Source: Pedobacter sp. (GTDB taxonomy: Bacteria; Bacteroidota; Bacteroidia; Sphingobacteriales; Sphingobacteriaceae). From it: a DNA stretch of 9,229 bases. A program made the translations under genes and the position numbers. Positions 1 to 6,078 of the stretch are shown here, piece after piece. The notes under the pieces are model-generated. The model was not told where the DNA came from. It saw nothing but the letters and a program-made list of their open reading frames with translations, and did no database searches. The stretch is taken from the NCBI GenBank assembly GCA_030149995.1, contig JASLGV010000335.1:1-9229 (forward strand). Reading direction: 5' to 3'. Each line of letters begins with the position of its first letter. The first letter of the stretch is position 1.

Positions 1-543
1 ATGCAGACTCAGGTAGGTTCTGAGGGCGACCTGGCAGGCAGGCACATCCAAGAAACAGCGCCTGTACAAGAGAAAAAGCCGGTGGCTGCAACTGAACCTA
101 CACCGGTAGAATCCGTACAATCGGTCGTTATTACAGATAAACCCGTGGTTTCTTACGCCAGAAATGAAATAAAAGCGGCTAATCAGCCGGTAACAGAAGC
201 CCTTGCAGCCTTGAAACCATCCATACAGGTAACAGAAAATACGGTTGCCACGGTGGAGACACCTAAGCAAGAAGTAATTAAAGAAAAGATCGAAACATTG
301 ATCCAGAAAAATGAAACTGTAATAGCCAGTCAGCCGATACACGTAATACCAGACGAGGTGATGAACGAAAACGATCAGCCCGAAAGTAAAGGCATTAGGA
401 ATGTGGGCGATTTGATTAACCTGGTTGTTAACAAAGTAGATAAACGTAAGGATAAAATTATCCAGTTCAGAACAGACGATGATGATTCTTCAATAGCATC
501 CATCAACATCGGTCCTTTTAAAATCGGTAAAAAGAGAAAATAA
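1..543 (+). CDS. Hypothetical protein, probably the C-terminal part of a longer protein cut by the window edge
   Basis: I do not recognise a named family. The reading frame is open from base 1, which happens to be ATG, to a TAA at 541-543 (180 residues visible). Residues 1-125 are low-complexity and rich in Pro, Thr, Val, Glu and Gln, as in an extended linker. Residues 130-180 look conserved and folded: a short amphipathic stretch (GDLINLVVNKVDKRKD), an acidic DDDD turn, then a hydrophobic INIGPFKIG segment and a basic KKRK tail. A linker at the very N-terminus is unusual, and no upstream sequence is available to test the start, so I think ATG 1 is internal. The beta-barrel gene follows 71 bp downstream on the same strand with no terminator visible between, so the two may be cotranscribed. 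In Bacteroidota, similar pairs sometimes follow ECF sigma-factor genes, with the first protein membrane-anchored; that is only a guess here. Confidence 0.6.
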   Translation: MQTQVGSEGDLAGRHIQETAPVQEKKPVAATEPTPVESVQSVVITDKPVVSYARNEIKAANQPVTEALAALKPSIQVTENTVATVETPKQEVIKEKIETLIQKNETVIASQPIHVIPDEVMNENDQPESKGIRNVGDLINLVVNKVDKRKDKIIQFRTDDDDSSIASINIGPFKIGKKRK

Positions 544-598
544 TAAATGCTTTACCGAAATTAATTTAATACATCATTTAAAATTATCATCATAAAAT

Positions 599-610
599 AT
601 ACACACAAAT
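599..610 (+). repeat. 12-nt motif ATACACACAAAT, copy before the beta-barrel gene
   Basis: The motif ends 4 nt before the ATG at 615. An identical copy begins 4 nt after the TAA of the same gene (1447-1458), and an 11/12 match lies upstream of the lipoprotein gene on the minus strand (3612-3601). Here it may act as part of an A-rich translation start region. Confidence 0.45.
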
Positions 611-614
611 TAAT

Positions 615-1442
615 ATGAAACATCTAATTTTTGCAACACTTTTGGTAAGCGGGCTTGCCGGTGTTATTGCTCCAAATGCTTCAGCACAGCAAGATGTAAC
701 GGTAAGAGATACCGTTTCAAAAGAGATTTTTGCAAAAAAGAAATCAAAATATACCATTAACATCGGTGGCGATAATTTTTTTACGAAGACAGCAGACTCG
801 ACCGTAAAGCCTAAAAAAGGACGTTTTATAGGTGGTGTTACCCTAACCAGAATTGACCTGGGTTTTTCAAGACTGATTGATAACGGTAATTTTAACCTGT
901 CTCCTAAAAATAACTTTTTAGATTACCGGGGTGGAAAAACCAGCACCTTTTCATTTGACTTGCTGCAGTTTGGCTACCGCTTTAATTCCAACTTTAAAAT
1001 GTATATAGCCGGTGGTTTTGACTGGACACTGATCCGTTTAAGAGACAATATTACCATTCAGAAAAATGCACCTACTTTATCGTATGTACAGGATTCAGTT
1101 ATTTTCTCTAAAAACCGTTTCTCCAACAGTTATGTACACATTCCTTTTAACTTTGAATTCCGTACTAAAGAGAATGATCACGGACGCCGCTTTTATTTCA
1201 TCGTAGGGCCAGAAGTAAGCTTCTTACTGAATGGTAAGGTTAAACAGATCAGCGACGAACGTGGAAAGGTAAAATTCTATGATAATTACCACTTCCAGTC
1301 TGTTCGCTACGGAGGAACCGTTCGGATTGGTTATGGCGGAATAGGTTTATTTACCAAATACTATTTCAACGATATGTTCAATACACCAGAACAGGCAGGC
1401 CTGAAAAACATGTCGTTCGGGGTAACTTTCGGATTAAATTAA
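615..1442 (+). CDS. Outer-membrane beta-barrel protein (porin-family-like), secreted
   Basis: The protein has 275 residues. It starts with a type I signal peptide: basic MKH, a hydrophobic core to about residue 19, then ASA at 22-24 with likely cleavage before QQDV. The mature part has alternating hydrophobic/polar strands and aromatic girdle residues (for example LLQFGYRFNSNFKMYIAGGFDW), and it ends in a strand-like MSFGVTFGLN, as in small outer-membrane barrels of the OmpA/PorT-like superfamily. It is therefore expected in the outer membrane; substrate or partner is unknown. The ATG follows an A/T-rich leader without Shine-Dalgarno, usual for Bacteroidota. The gene sits 71 bp behind the unrecognised protein and ends about 40 bp before a strong terminator hairpin, so it is the last gene of its unit. 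The class is fairly secure, but the exact family is not. Confidence 0.85.
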   Translation: MKHLIFATLLVSGLAGVIAPNASAQQDVTVRDTVSKEIFAKKKSKYTINIGGDNFFTKTADSTVKPKKGRFIGGVTLTRIDLGFSRLIDNGNFNLSPKNNFLDYRGGKTSTFSFDLLQFGYRFNSNFKMYIAGGFDWTLIRLRDNITIQKNAPTLSYVQDSVIFSKNRFSNSYVHIPFNFEFRTKENDHGRRFYFIVGPEVSFLLNGKVKQISDERGKVKFYDNYHFQSVRYGGTVRIGYGGIGLFTKYYFNDMFNTPEQAGLKNMSFGVTFGLN

Positions 1443-1446
1443 TTAC

Positions 1447-1458
1447 ATACACACAAAT
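1447..1458 (+). repeat. 12-nt motif ATACACACAAAT, copy after the beta-barrel gene
   Basis: This is identical to 599-610 and begins 4 nt after the stop codon. It runs into ATG AAC TGC TTT TAG (1457-1471), a four-codon mini-ORF with no downstream gene before the terminator, which I take as chance. Confidence 0.4.
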
Positions 1459-1481
1459 GAACTGCTTTTAGCAGGTAAATC

Positions 1482-1516
1482 AATCCTGTTTCGTTAATAT
1501 GAAACAGGATTTTTTT
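1482..1516 (+). terminator. Rho-independent terminator after the beta-barrel gene
   Basis: The arms ATCCTGTTTC (1483-1492) and GAAACAGGAT (1501-1510) are perfectly complementary, with one further A-T pair possible at 1482/1511. The loop is 8 nt, and T1510-1516 gives a 7-T run on the plus strand. The run ends two bases before the stop codon of the convergent DUF6141-like gene (1518-1520). On the minus strand no U-run follows the stem, so it mainly serves the plus strand. A smaller hairpin, CTGCT/AGCAG (1462-1474), lies just upstream. Confidence 0.9.
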
Positions 1517-1517
1517 A

Positions 1518-2012
1518 TTAAAGGGCATTTGGAATGTCTATTTTTTTTAAGGTCTGGCTAAGTTTCTGAGCGTGATTGGTTCCGATTAACAGCTTATCTC
1601 CATTTTTAAAGATAAGTTGTAAACCCACATTTCCCGATACGCTTATGGCCGAATTGTGTTCGCTGCCTTTTAAACCCCAGCCCCCATATTCTGCCACCGG
1701 CTTATAAGTTCTTACGTAGGCTTTAGAAATGTCAGACCAGTTATAATGCGCTTGTTTTAGTTGCAGGGGGAAGAGCTTTACATAGACCCCGTCTTTTTTT
1801 ATCTCCGTACATAATTTAAGGTTTAAGGTGAGCAGGGTAACGGCAATTACCACTAAAAAACCAAAAAATGTACCAGCAAGCTGAGTCCTGTTTTTGTTTT
1901 TAAATCCCTTTATCAGTAGTGCGATGAATAGCAGGTTTACCAGACCCAGAATGATAAAAGGGGAGGCGTCAAACACTTTTTGGCTTTCTGAGTATAAAAT
2001 TTCTGTTTGCAT
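1518..2012 (-). CDS. Two-helix inner-membrane protein, DUF6141-like
   Basis: I chose the ATG at 2012 (164 residues, MQTEILYSES...). A longer frame exists to a GTG at 2057, but those 15 extra residues are basic and atypical, they would run over the likely promoter of the gene, and an A-rich/AAGG stretch sits right before the ATG. Two hydrophobic helices at about residues 18-35 and 44-66 form a hairpin in the membrane. The rest (about 70-164) is a soluble beta-rich domain like bacterial PH-type modules, with the motif EYGGWG at 108-113, then SVSGNVGLQLIF and a KLLIGT strand. This order (E-x-Q-like N-terminus, helix pair, YGGWG, SGN-GLQL, LLIGT) resembles DUF6141 proteins of Bacteroidota, whose function is unknown. 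It converges on the beta-barrel gene and diverges from the ABC ATPase gene. The family assignment is from memory of the motif. Confidence 0.75.
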   Translation of the reverse strand: MQTEILYSESQKVFDASPFIILGLVNLLFIALLIKGFKNKNRTQLAGTFFGFLVVIAVTLLTLNLKLCTEIKKDGVYVKLFPLQLKQAHYNWSDISKAYVRTYKPVAEYGGWGLKGSEHNSAISVSGNVGLQLIFKNGDKLLIGTNHAQKLSQTLKKIDIPNAL

Positions 2013-2028
2013 AACCTTAGATTTAATT

Positions 2029-2060
2029 CTAAAATACATAAAAATGCCAGGGGGCACAAT
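2029..2060 (-). promoter_or_regulatory. Possible Bacteroidota-type promoter of the DUF6141-like gene
   Basis: On the minus strand ATTG (2060-2057) is followed after 20 bases by TATTTTAG (2036-2029). These match the Bacteroidota -33 TTTG and -7 TAnnTTTG elements at 3 of 4 and 5 of 6 defined positions, with the expected spacing. A transcript starting a few bases downstream would have a very short leader before the ATG at 2012, which supports that start over the GTG at 2057. This is a motif match only. Confidence 0.3.
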
Positions 2061-2066
2061 TTGGTA

Positions 2067-2097
2067 TTTTAGGCCTTGCGCATTATCCTTATCTTTA
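2067..2097 (+). promoter_or_regulatory. Possible promoter of the orphan ABC ATPase gene
   Basis: TATCTTTA (2090-2097) matches the Bacteroidota -7 element TAnnTTTG except at the last base. A weak -33-like TTTT/TTTA lies at 2067-2071, about 19 bases upstream. A better TTTG at 2060-2063 is too far from this -7 element but is 20 bases from the poorer TATCCTTA (2084-2091). With the first pairing, transcription would start at about the GTG start codon (2102), giving a leaderless or nearly leaderless mRNA. Confidence 0.25.
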
Positions 2098-2101
2098 CCG
2101 G

Positions 2102-3100
2102 GTGAATGATACCATAATCAGTGTTGAAAATTTAAGTAAACAATACCAGACTGAACAAGCTTCGGGCATAAATAACATCAGCGTTAAAATTAACCGCGGG
2201 GAGGTACTGGCCATTATCGGGGAGAGTGGCAGCGGTAAATCGACCCTTTTAAAAACCATATATGGTTTGCTTAAAGCAGATGAGGGGAATGTTTATTTTG
2301 AAGGAAAACGTGTAAAGGGACCAGATGAGCAGCTTATACCGGGGCATAAGCAGATGAAAATGGTTACCCAGGATTTTTCCCTTAATATTTACGCTACCGT
2401 ATTTGATAACATTGCCTCGCAATTATCCAATACAGATTTGAAGTCGAAGCGCGAAAAGACCATCCAGATTATGGAGCACTTGCGTATCTCACATTTGCAA
2501 AGCAAGAAAATCATTGCACTGAGTGGCGGGGAGCAACAACGGGTGGCCATTGCCAAAGCCCTGGTTTCAGATACACAGGTGCTTCTTTTAGATGAGCCTT
2601 TTAGCCAGGTAGATGCTTTGCTTAAAAACCAGCTCCGGGCAGATATTAAGCGGTTGGTTGCCGATACAGGTATAACCGTTATCATGGTCTCGCACGATCC
2701 GGCCGATGGGCTTTTTCTGGCAGACCAGCTGCTCATTATCAAAGATGGAGAAGTGCTGCAAACAGGTAAACCTGCTGCTGTTTATCAGTCACCTGCACAC
2801 GCATATACGGCAAAGATGCTGGGAAATGCGGTGGTGCTAAACCGTACAGATGCAGAAAAAATTGGTTTGCAAACGAAGCAGGAATTTGTTGCTTTTTACC
2901 CCGAATGGGTAGAAGCAAAAGACAGTCCTGAAGCAGCTGTTTACACGATAAAAGATATTTACTTTAAAGGTTTTTACGAAGAATTGTTGCTGGAAAGAAA
3001 TGGTGTGTATATAAGAAGCATCCGGATGAGCGGCAGCAACCAGGAAATAAAGGACCAATTAAAGGTTCATATAAACCGGTTTTTAAGTTTAGATGCTTAA
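2102..3100 (+). CDS. ABC transporter ATP-binding protein, PotA/FbpC-like, orphan
   Basis: The protein has 332 residues and all the elements of an active ABC ATPase: Walker A GESGSGKST (40-48), Q-loop Gln at about 90, signature LSGGEQQR (140-147), Walker B LLLDEP (161-166, catalytic Glu 165), D-loop SQVD (168-171) and H-loop His 198. Residues from about 244 form an extra beta-rich C-terminal domain like the TOBE regions of importer ATPases of the spermidine/iron/molybdate type. It should therefore energise an inner-membrane importer, but no permease or binding-protein gene is in the window, so the substrate cannot be stated. The start is GTG at 2102: no in-frame ATG occurs until beyond the Walker A motif, and the GTG gives the usual N-terminus right before the IISVENLSKQY strand. 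It diverges from the DUF6141-like gene and ends at a strong bidirectional terminator. Confidence 0.9.
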   Translation: MNDTIISVENLSKQYQTEQASGINNISVKINRGEVLAIIGESGSGKSTLLKTIYGLLKADEGNVYFEGKRVKGPDEQLIPGHKQMKMVTQDFSLNIYATVFDNIASQLSNTDLKSKREKTIQIMEHLRISHLQSKKIIALSGGEQQRVAIAKALVSDTQVLLLDEPFSQVDALLKNQLRADIKRLVADTGITVIMVSHDPADGLFLADQLLIIKDGEVLQTGKPAAVYQSPAHAYTAKMLGNAVVLNRTDAEKIGLQTKQEFVAFYPEWVEAKDSPEAAVYTIKDIYFKGFYEELLLERNGVYIRSIRMSGSNQEIKDQLKVHINRFLSLDA

Positions 3101-3110
3101 TGCGGTACAT

Positions 3111-3149
3111 AAAAAAGCGCTGTCTGATATTTCCAGACAGCGCTTTTTT
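3111..3149. terminator. Bidirectional intrinsic terminator between convergent genes
   Basis: The arms AAAAAAGCGCTGTCTG (3111-3126) and CAGACAGCGCTTTTTT (3134-3149) are a perfect 16-bp inverted repeat with a 7-nt loop. Each strand reads a GC-rich stem flanked by six A and followed by six T, so it can end transcription from both the ATPase gene (stop at 3100) and the convergent lipoprotein gene (stop at 3161). Confidence 0.95.
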
Positions 3150-3160
3150 GCTTATGATGG

Positions 3161-3577
3161 TTAGTACTGTGACCTTACAATAACGATTTTAATGCGTGTT
3201 TTGGTGGTTGGTATTGATGGATACAGGGTTTGTTTATCCGAACGCTGAATATCTATTTCGAGTGTTTTGGCAACCTTATCAATCAGGTAACTGTACGAAT
3301 TAAGATTATACACATTTGGTATTTGCTCGTACGTATTGTTGTCATCACGGGAAATATAAACCAGAATTGCATCCTGCTCAAAGGTAGCGCCGTCCAACAC
3401 ATCGGCTATGTTAATCAGCGAATATAAAGTTGCGCCGTCTGTATCCTGTCGCCAGTCGCTCGGGTTAATGGTGGTTATAATCGTTCTGTTTGGAATATTC
3501 TGAACAATTGTTTCTTTTTTGCATGCAGACAGACCAAGTGTGACGATGCATAACATTAGAATAGTTAGTTTTTTCAT
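3161..3577 (-). CDS. Small hypothetical lipoprotein
   Basis: The protein has 138 residues. It begins with a lipoprotein signal: basic MKK, hydrophobic core TILMLCIVTLG, then lipobox LSAC (16-19) with the acylated Cys at 19. The residues after Cys are KKE, compatible with envelope anchoring. The mature domain of about 120 residues has a conserved-looking DWRQDTDGATLYSLINIADVL segment (in two parts about residues 41-62), further strands and a basic TKTRIKIVIV end. I do not recognise a functional family. The ATG at 3577 is preceded by an A/T-rich leader containing ACACACAAAT, which also occurs before the beta-barrel gene. It converges on the ABC ATPase gene through a shared terminator and diverges from the DUF4230 gene. 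Its function is unknown. Confidence 0.8.
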   Translation of the reverse strand: MKKLTILMLCIVTLGLSACKKETIVQNIPNRTIITTINPSDWRQDTDGATLYSLINIADVLDGATFEQDAILVYISRDDNNTYEQIPNVYNLNSYSYLIDKVAKTLEIDIQRSDKQTLYPSIPTTKTRIKIVIVRSQY

Positions 3578-3736
3578 ACTTATTAGTGTTTTAAGTGTTT
3601 ATTTGTGTGTGTTTGATTTCTTATATCAAAACAACTGCCAAAAAAATGTCAGATTTAAATAATCAGAACAATTGTGGATTAATAATTGTATAATCAGCTT
3701 AATACAACAGAATTAACGGATACTAATTAGCAATAT
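3578..3736. promoter_or_regulatory. Divergent regulatory region with short repeats
   Basis: These 159 bp separate the start codons of the minus-strand lipoprotein and the plus-strand DUF4230 gene and must hold both promoters. Visible elements are: an inverted repeat TTTGAT (3612-3617)/ATCAAA (3625-3630); a minus-strand TTGTTTTG (3634-3627), which resembles a -7 element and overlaps that repeat; a direct repeat ATAATCAG at 3659-3666 and 3690-3697, 31 bp apart; and, between those copies, an inverted repeat ACAATT (3668-3673)/AATTGT (3684-3689). I found no convincing -33/-7 pair for the plus-strand gene. Confidence 0.35.
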
Positions 3737-4297
3737 ATGAAGCGAATTTTTCAGGTTTTACCATGGCTCATCCTGGTAATAGGGGCATATTTTTTTATCT
3801 CTAAAAAGTTCAGTATCAATACCTCTGTAGAAACTAAACATCAGCTTTTAGTTGAGAAAATTGAAGCCATTGGCAAGTTGGAACTGGTTAAATATCAGAT
3901 AAGCGATGTACTGGAACATAAGGAAAAAACAGATTTTCTTCCCGAGGCCAGTGTACTTCTTATTGTAAAGGCAGAGGCGGTGGGTTGTATTGATTTAACC
4001 AAAATTACCCGCCAGGATATTCGTATTGAGGCCGATACAGCTGTATTAAATTTACCACAGCCAGAACTCTGTTATGTGAAAATTGATCACAAAAATTCGC
4101 GTGTTTACGATACAAAGATGGCTTTTTTCAGGGAGGCAAGCCTGGTTGATGAGGCCTATAAAGCCGCCGAAAAGCAGGTAACAGCAGAGGTTCAGAAATC
4201 AGATATTCTTAAACAAACCAAAACCAATGCAGTTAATGTACTTAAACCGATTATTGAGGGGCTGGGTTATAAAAATGTGAAATTTACTTTTGAATAA
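3737..4297 (+). CDS. DUF4230 domain-containing membrane-anchored protein
   Basis: The protein has 186 residues. A single N-terminal hydrophobic helix (about residues 5-22, after MKR) likely anchors it in the inner membrane or acts as an uncleaved signal. The rest has the DUF4230 pattern: IEAIGKLELVKYQISDVLE (about 42-60), a hydrophobic strand VLLIVKAEAVGCIDLTKI (73-90), the TAVLNLPQPEL strand with the LP motif (101-111), then a helical part with Ala/Glu/Lys repeats and a KTNAV...IIEGLGYKNVKF end (162-184). DUF4230 proteins are widespread in Bacteroidota and also in Firmicutes; their role is not established. The gene stands alone: its start is in the divergent region and its stop is 32 bp from the stop of the convergent cupin gene. 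I see no good terminator hairpin in that 32-bp gap (4298-4329). Confidence 0.85.
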   Translation: MKRIFQVLPWLILVIGAYFFISKKFSINTSVETKHQLLVEKIEAIGKLELVKYQISDVLEHKEKTDFLPEASVLLIVKAEAVGCIDLTKITRQDIRIEADTAVLNLPQPELCYVKIDHKNSRVYDTKMAFFREASLVDEAYKAAEKQVTAEVQKSDILKQTKTNAVNVLKPIIEGLGYKNVKFTFE

Positions 4298-4329
4298 AAA
4301 GCCGGATTTGATTGGAAAGGGGCCAGGTT

Positions 4330-4680
4330 TTATTTTAAGAAGTCGGCACGGTGTGGGTTGAAAATATCGATTAACAGACCAGCTTCGAGGCAGCGTACGC
4401 CATGGAATACATTTGACGGGGCAAAAAAGACATCGCCTTTTTCCAGTATTTTGCGGTCGTTACCCATGGTAACTTCAAAACGGCCTTCGGCTACATAGCT
4501 CATTTGTAAATGCGGATGATTGTGCAGGGTACCAATGGCATCTCGTTCAAAAGAAACCTTAACCAGCATCAGCTGATCATCATAAGCCATAATTTTGCGT
4601 TTAACACCGGCGCCCAGGTCTTCCCAGTCTATCTGGCTGTCTGCAATGAGTGTTTTGTTGGTTAAGTCTTTAAAGTCCAT
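4330..4680 (-). CDS. Small single-domain cupin, KdgF-like
   Basis: I chose the ATG at 4680 (116 residues, MDFKDLTNK...). The frame opens further to a TTG at 4710, but that extension would be encoded by one arm of a strong hairpin and adds an atypical peptide, while AAAAAAA precedes the ATG. Cupin motif 1 is G50-TLH53-N-H55-PHLQ59 and motif 2 is G82-DVFFAP88-SNVFH93, so the metal site is probably His53, His55, Gln59 and His93, with Gln in place of the usual Glu. The C-terminus LIDIFNPHRADFLK resembles the DxFSPxRxD tail of KdgF, a cupin that linearises unsaturated uronates from pectin or alginate breakdown. Substrate is not proven; other small sugar-binding or sensor cupins share this layout. 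It is last in the minus-strand leucine/isoleucine cluster, 77 bp after ilvA, and may be expressed separately. Confidence 0.85.
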   Translation of the reverse strand: MDFKDLTNKTLIADSQIDWEDLGAGVKRKIMAYDDQLMLVKVSFERDAIGTLHNHPHLQMSYVAEGRFEVTMGNDRKILEKGDVFFAPSNVFHGVRCLEAGLLIDIFNPHRADFLK

Positions 4681-4691
4681 TTTTTTTAGCT

Positions 4692-4753
4692 GTCTGAGCG
4701 GGCTTATCAAAAGTTACCATCGGTAAACATTCTGCTGATAAGCCCGGTCCGAC
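4692..4753 (-). repeat. Large imperfect hairpin between ilvA and the cupin gene
   Basis: The arms at 4692-4709 and 4736-4753 (18 nt each) pair at 16 of 18 positions, including an uninterrupted 11-bp core CGGGCTTATCA/TGATAAGCCCG. The 26-nt loop holds a smaller stem TTACC/GGTAA (4714-4718, 4722-4726). The structure lies entirely between the ilvA stop (4758) and the cupin ATG (4680). On the minus strand it is followed by a short A-rich stretch leading to the ATG and by no U-run, so it is not a classical intrinsic terminator. It may stabilise the 3' end of the ilvA message, mark a processing site, or control cupin translation. Confidence 0.75.
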
Positions 4754-4757
4754 AAAT

Positions 4758-6008
4758 TTAAACTAAATATTCAAACAATGTCTGATCCTGGTTCAGGGCA
4801 ATGATTTCAAATTTAAAATCTTTCATGCGTTGCAGCAGGCTTTCATAATCGTTTTTGTCTGTTAATTCGATCCCAACCAGTGCCGGCCCGCTTTCGCGGC
4901 TGGTTTTCTTAATAAATTCAAAGCGGGTAATGTCGTCCTTCGGACCTAAAACCTCGTTTACAAAGAGTTTTAAAGCACCGGGGCGTTGCGGAAACCGGAC
5001 AATAAAGTAATGTTTTAAACCTTCAAAGAGCAAGGATTTTTCTTTAATTTCCTGCATGCGCTCAATGTCGTTATTACCGCCACTTACCACGCATACAATG
5101 GTTTTTCCTGTAATCTGATCTTTAAGCTGGTCGAGTGCTGCTACCGCAAGGGCACCCGCTGGTTCTACCACGATGGCATCTTCATTGTACAATTTTAAGA
5201 TGGTGGTACAGATTTGCCCTTCGGGTATCAGGTGCATCTGGCTGAGCAGGTTTCTGCAGTACTCGTAGGTAATGTGACCAATACGCTTTACAGCGGCACC
5301 ATCAACAAAGCGATCTATCTCATCGAGTGTAAAAGGGCCACCTTTTTCCATGGCTGTAACCATAGAAGGGGCGCCTAATGGTTCTACGCCAATCAGTTTA
5401 ACTTCGGGTTTTACACTTTTAATGTAAGAACTTACACCAGAGGCCAGACCACCACCACCTACGGGCATTACAATAATATCCAGATCGGGCAGGTCTTCGA
5501 AAATCTCTACACCAACGGTTCCCTGTCCTTCAATTACTTTTTCATCGTCGAAAGGTGGAATAAAAGTAGCCGATTTTTCGGCGCTGTAGGCCAGTGCTTC
5601 TTTCAGGCAATCGTCAAAAGTATCGCCCACCAGAACCACTTCTACATTGTTGCCTCCAAACATATAAGTTTGTTTAACTTTTTGTTTAGGGGTTATTTCG
5701 GGCATAAAAATTACACCCTTGATGTTTAATTTCTTACACGAATAAGCCACGCCCTGGGCATGGTTACCTGCACTGGCACAAACCACACCATTTAAGAGGT
5801 CTTCGTGGGGTAAGGTGCTGATTTTGTTGTAAGCACCTCTTAATTTATACGAACGTACAATTTGTAAGTCCTCGCGTTTCAGGTAAATGTTCGCATTAAA
5901 ACGTGCGGAGAGCCCGGCATTGAATTCTAAAGGTGTACGTTTTACCACACCTTTTAAACGTGCCGCTGCTGATTGAAAATCTAATATATGAGGTGCTGTT
6001 TTATCCAT
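4758..6008 (-). CDS. ilvA: Threonine dehydratase (threonine ammonia-lyase), biosynthetic
   Basis: The enzyme is PLP-dependent and cytosolic. It deaminates L-threonine to 2-oxobutanoate, the entry to isoleucine synthesis. At 416 residues it is the short IlvA form with one regulatory domain, unlike the roughly 514-residue E. coli type with two ACT-like regions. The PLP lysine is Lys55 in SYKLRGAYN (53-61). Other landmarks are SAGNHAQG (79-86), the phosphate-binding loop GGGG (184-187), EPAGA (282-286) and SGGNND (309-314). Residues about 331-416 form the ACT-like domain (HYFIVRFPQRPGALKLFV), the usual site of isoleucine/valine control. The ATG at 6008 is preceded by AACAAAATATACTAAAA and a strong hairpin. 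It lies 86 bp behind leuA on the same strand, consistent with a joint branched-chain operon. No key residue is missing. Confidence 0.96.
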   Translation of the reverse strand: MDKTAPHILDFQSAAARLKGVVKRTPLEFNAGLSARFNANIYLKREDLQIVRSYKLRGAYNKISTLPHEDLLNGVVCASAGNHAQGVAYSCKKLNIKGVIFMPEITPKQKVKQTYMFGGNNVEVVLVGDTFDDCLKEALAYSAEKSATFIPPFDDEKVIEGQGTVGVEIFEDLPDLDIIVMPVGGGGLASGVSSYIKSVKPEVKLIGVEPLGAPSMVTAMEKGGPFTLDEIDRFVDGAAVKRIGHITYEYCRNLLSQMHLIPEGQICTTILKLYNEDAIVVEPAGALAVAALDQLKDQITGKTIVCVVSGGNNDIERMQEIKEKSLLFEGLKHYFIVRFPQRPGALKLFVNEVLGPKDDITRFEFIKKTSRESGPALVGIELTDKNDYESLLQRMKDFKFEIIALNQDQTLFEYLV

Positions 6009-6025
6009 TTTTAGTATATTTTGTT

Positions 6026-6054
6026 GGGTGGAGAACCTTGTAAGTTCTCCACCC
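6026..6054 (-). repeat. Perfect 11-bp hairpin just upstream of ilvA
   Basis: GGGTGGAGAAC (6026-6036) and GTTCTCCACCC (6044-6054) are exact inverted repeats around a 7-nt loop. In the ilvA sense the hairpin ends 17 nt before the ATG and is followed by an A-rich stretch, not a U-run. It is thus more likely an mRNA processing, stability or translation element than a terminator. Confidence 0.8.
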
Positions 6055-6061
6055 GGATGGT

Positions 6062-6078
6062 TCAGGTTTTATACCTGA
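6062..6078 (-). repeat. Small hairpin just downstream of leuA
   Basis: TCAGGT (6062-6067) and ACCTGA (6073-6078) form a 6-bp stem with a 5-nt loop, 16 bp after the leuA stop codon and immediately before the larger ilvA-leader hairpin. It could pause polymerase or protect the leuA 3' end. No U-run follows it. Confidence 0.5.

Noticed and set aside
1457..1471. Mini-ORF ATG AAC TGC TTT TAG after the beta-barrel gene, as a possible leader peptide
   Set aside because: No plus-strand gene follows within range and a terminator lies just downstream, so there is nothing to attenuate. Likely chance.
1894..2109. Plus-strand 71-codon frame with an ATG, overlapping the DUF6141-like gene and the ATPase start
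   Set aside because: It is antisense to a convincing gene for most of its length, has no recognisable domain and runs into the ATPase start in another frame.
4298..4329. Terminator between the convergent DUF4230 and cupin genes
   Set aside because: GCCGG and GGGGCC stretches are present, but no stem of more than about three pairs with a following T-run can be drawn.
4681..4710. Ten-residue N-terminal extension of the cupin from a TTG at 4710
   Set aside because: It needs a rare TTG start inside a strong hairpin arm, whereas the ATG at 4680 has an A-rich upstream region and gives the usual cupin length.
6026..6054. Intrinsic terminator after leuA
   Set aside because: The stem is strong, but no U-run follows on the minus strand, so I list it as a hairpin of unknown role.
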